Below the pieces are notes generated by a model that was given only the letters and a program-made list of their open reading frames with translations, had not been told where the DNA came from and did no database searches. Source: Legionella sp. (lineage in GTDB: Bacteria > Pseudomonadota > Gammaproteobacteria > Legionellales > Legionellaceae). Taken from it: a stretch of DNA of 33,111 nucleotides. Below are positions 32,928 through 33,111 of the stretch, one piece after another. The stretch spans positions 1-33,111 of the forward strand of contig PEQM01000013.1 of the NCBI GenBank assembly GCA_002786205.1, written 5' to 3'. A program made the translations under genes and the position numbers. The first letter of the stretch is position 1. Each line of letters begins with the position of its first letter.

Positions 32928-33111
32928 TAAATTCCCACCGCCGAATCCCCGCTGCGCAGACCGCGGGATCCATACACTGAATTATGTTGTGGTATAAACC
33001 CCGCCCATCAGGGTTCATCTTTGGAATAAGGTCTATTTTCCATTGTCTTTTCCATTCCTCCAATCGTTTCTGTCGAGCGGCAGCCGGCTGAATATCATTG
33101 TCAATAGCGTC
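32911..33111 (-). CDS. C-terminal part of a GIY-YIG nuclease family protein (5' end outside window)
   Basis: The minus-strand frame is open from the right edge to TAG at 32911-32913. It reads RLEEWKRQWKIDLIPKMNPD then GRGLY, which is the C-terminal end of the small UvrC-like GIY-YIG family (usual form KxWxRxWKxxLIEKxNPxWxDL). The conserved W of NPDWRDLY is G here. The last 25 or so residues (CMDPAVCAAGIRRWEF) run through a GC-rich palindromic stretch and look like read-through into intergenic repeat. The catalytic GIY-YIG part would lie beyond the window. It converges on, and overlaps by 17 nt, the exported-protein gene. Confidence 0.6.
   Translation of the reverse strand, partial: DAIDNDIQPAAARQKRLEEWKRQWKIDLIPKMNPDGRGLYHNIIQCMDPAVCAAGIRRWEFIITSS
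32941..32975. repeat. GC-rich imperfect palindrome inside the nuclease tail
   Basis: ccccgc and gcggg flank tgcgcagacc (centre near 32955), unlike the AT-rich surroundings. It reads like a REP-type extragenic element that has been captured at the end of the reading frame. Confidence 0.4.

Noticed and set aside
1-33111. tRNA genes, rRNA genes, CRISPR arrays
   Set aside because: No cloverleaf-like or regularly spaced direct repeat pattern was found on either strand by eye.

Overview
The window is an AT-rich gammaproteobacterial chromosome segment, most likely from a Legionella species or close relative. This is inferred from gene order (mrcA | pilMNOPQ-aroK-aroB-damX; ribF-ileS-lspA; rph | yicC-gmk-rpoZ-spoT-ridA), the type IV pilus set, and several lineage-specific, effector-like proteins placed between housekeeping genes. 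No database was searched, so the genus is a judgement.

Layout. 1-1500: the 3' end of an unknown gene, a decayed IS5-type transposase and a small protein with an acidic tail. 1507-5330 (minus): PBP1A (mrcA) and an unrecognised 304-residue protein lying between mrcA and pilM, which are usually adjacent and divergent. 5651-13768 (plus): pilMNOPQ, the alignment and outer-membrane secretin module of the type IV pilus, then aroK, aroB and a DamX-like AAA/SPOR protein. GC-rich palindromes sit on both sides of pilMNOPQ. 13778-15159: PnuC (minus) and a universal stress protein (plus). 15308-19568: ribF-ileS-lspA. 19721-20384: a KDPG-aldolase-like gene that lacks the Schiff-base lysine and is probably frameshifted. 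20381-21088 (minus): rph. 21271-22578: a 435-residue protein built of 33-residue repeats with no gaps, between rph and yicC. 22754-27203: yicC-gmk-rpoZ-spoT-ridA. 27352-29625: a Uup-type ABC-F ATPase and a small membrane protein. 29976-30967: a sigma-54-type promoter driving two tandem pilins separated by a terminator. 31308-32927: an exported protein with Ig/cadherin-like repeats. 32911-33111 (minus): the C-terminus of a GIY-YIG nuclease.

How the genes fit together. PilM, N, O and P form the inner-membrane and periplasmic platform, PilQ the outer-membrane pore, and the two pilins at 30 kb are candidate fibre subunits. PBP1A, DamX-like and LspA act in envelope growth and lipoprotein maturation. 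YicC, Gmk, RpoZ and SpoT link RNA turnover, GTP supply, RNA polymerase and (p)ppGpp. The least understood parts are the 33-residue-repeat protein, the 304-residue protein, the exported repeat protein beside the pilins, and a set of degenerate dispersed intergenic repeats.
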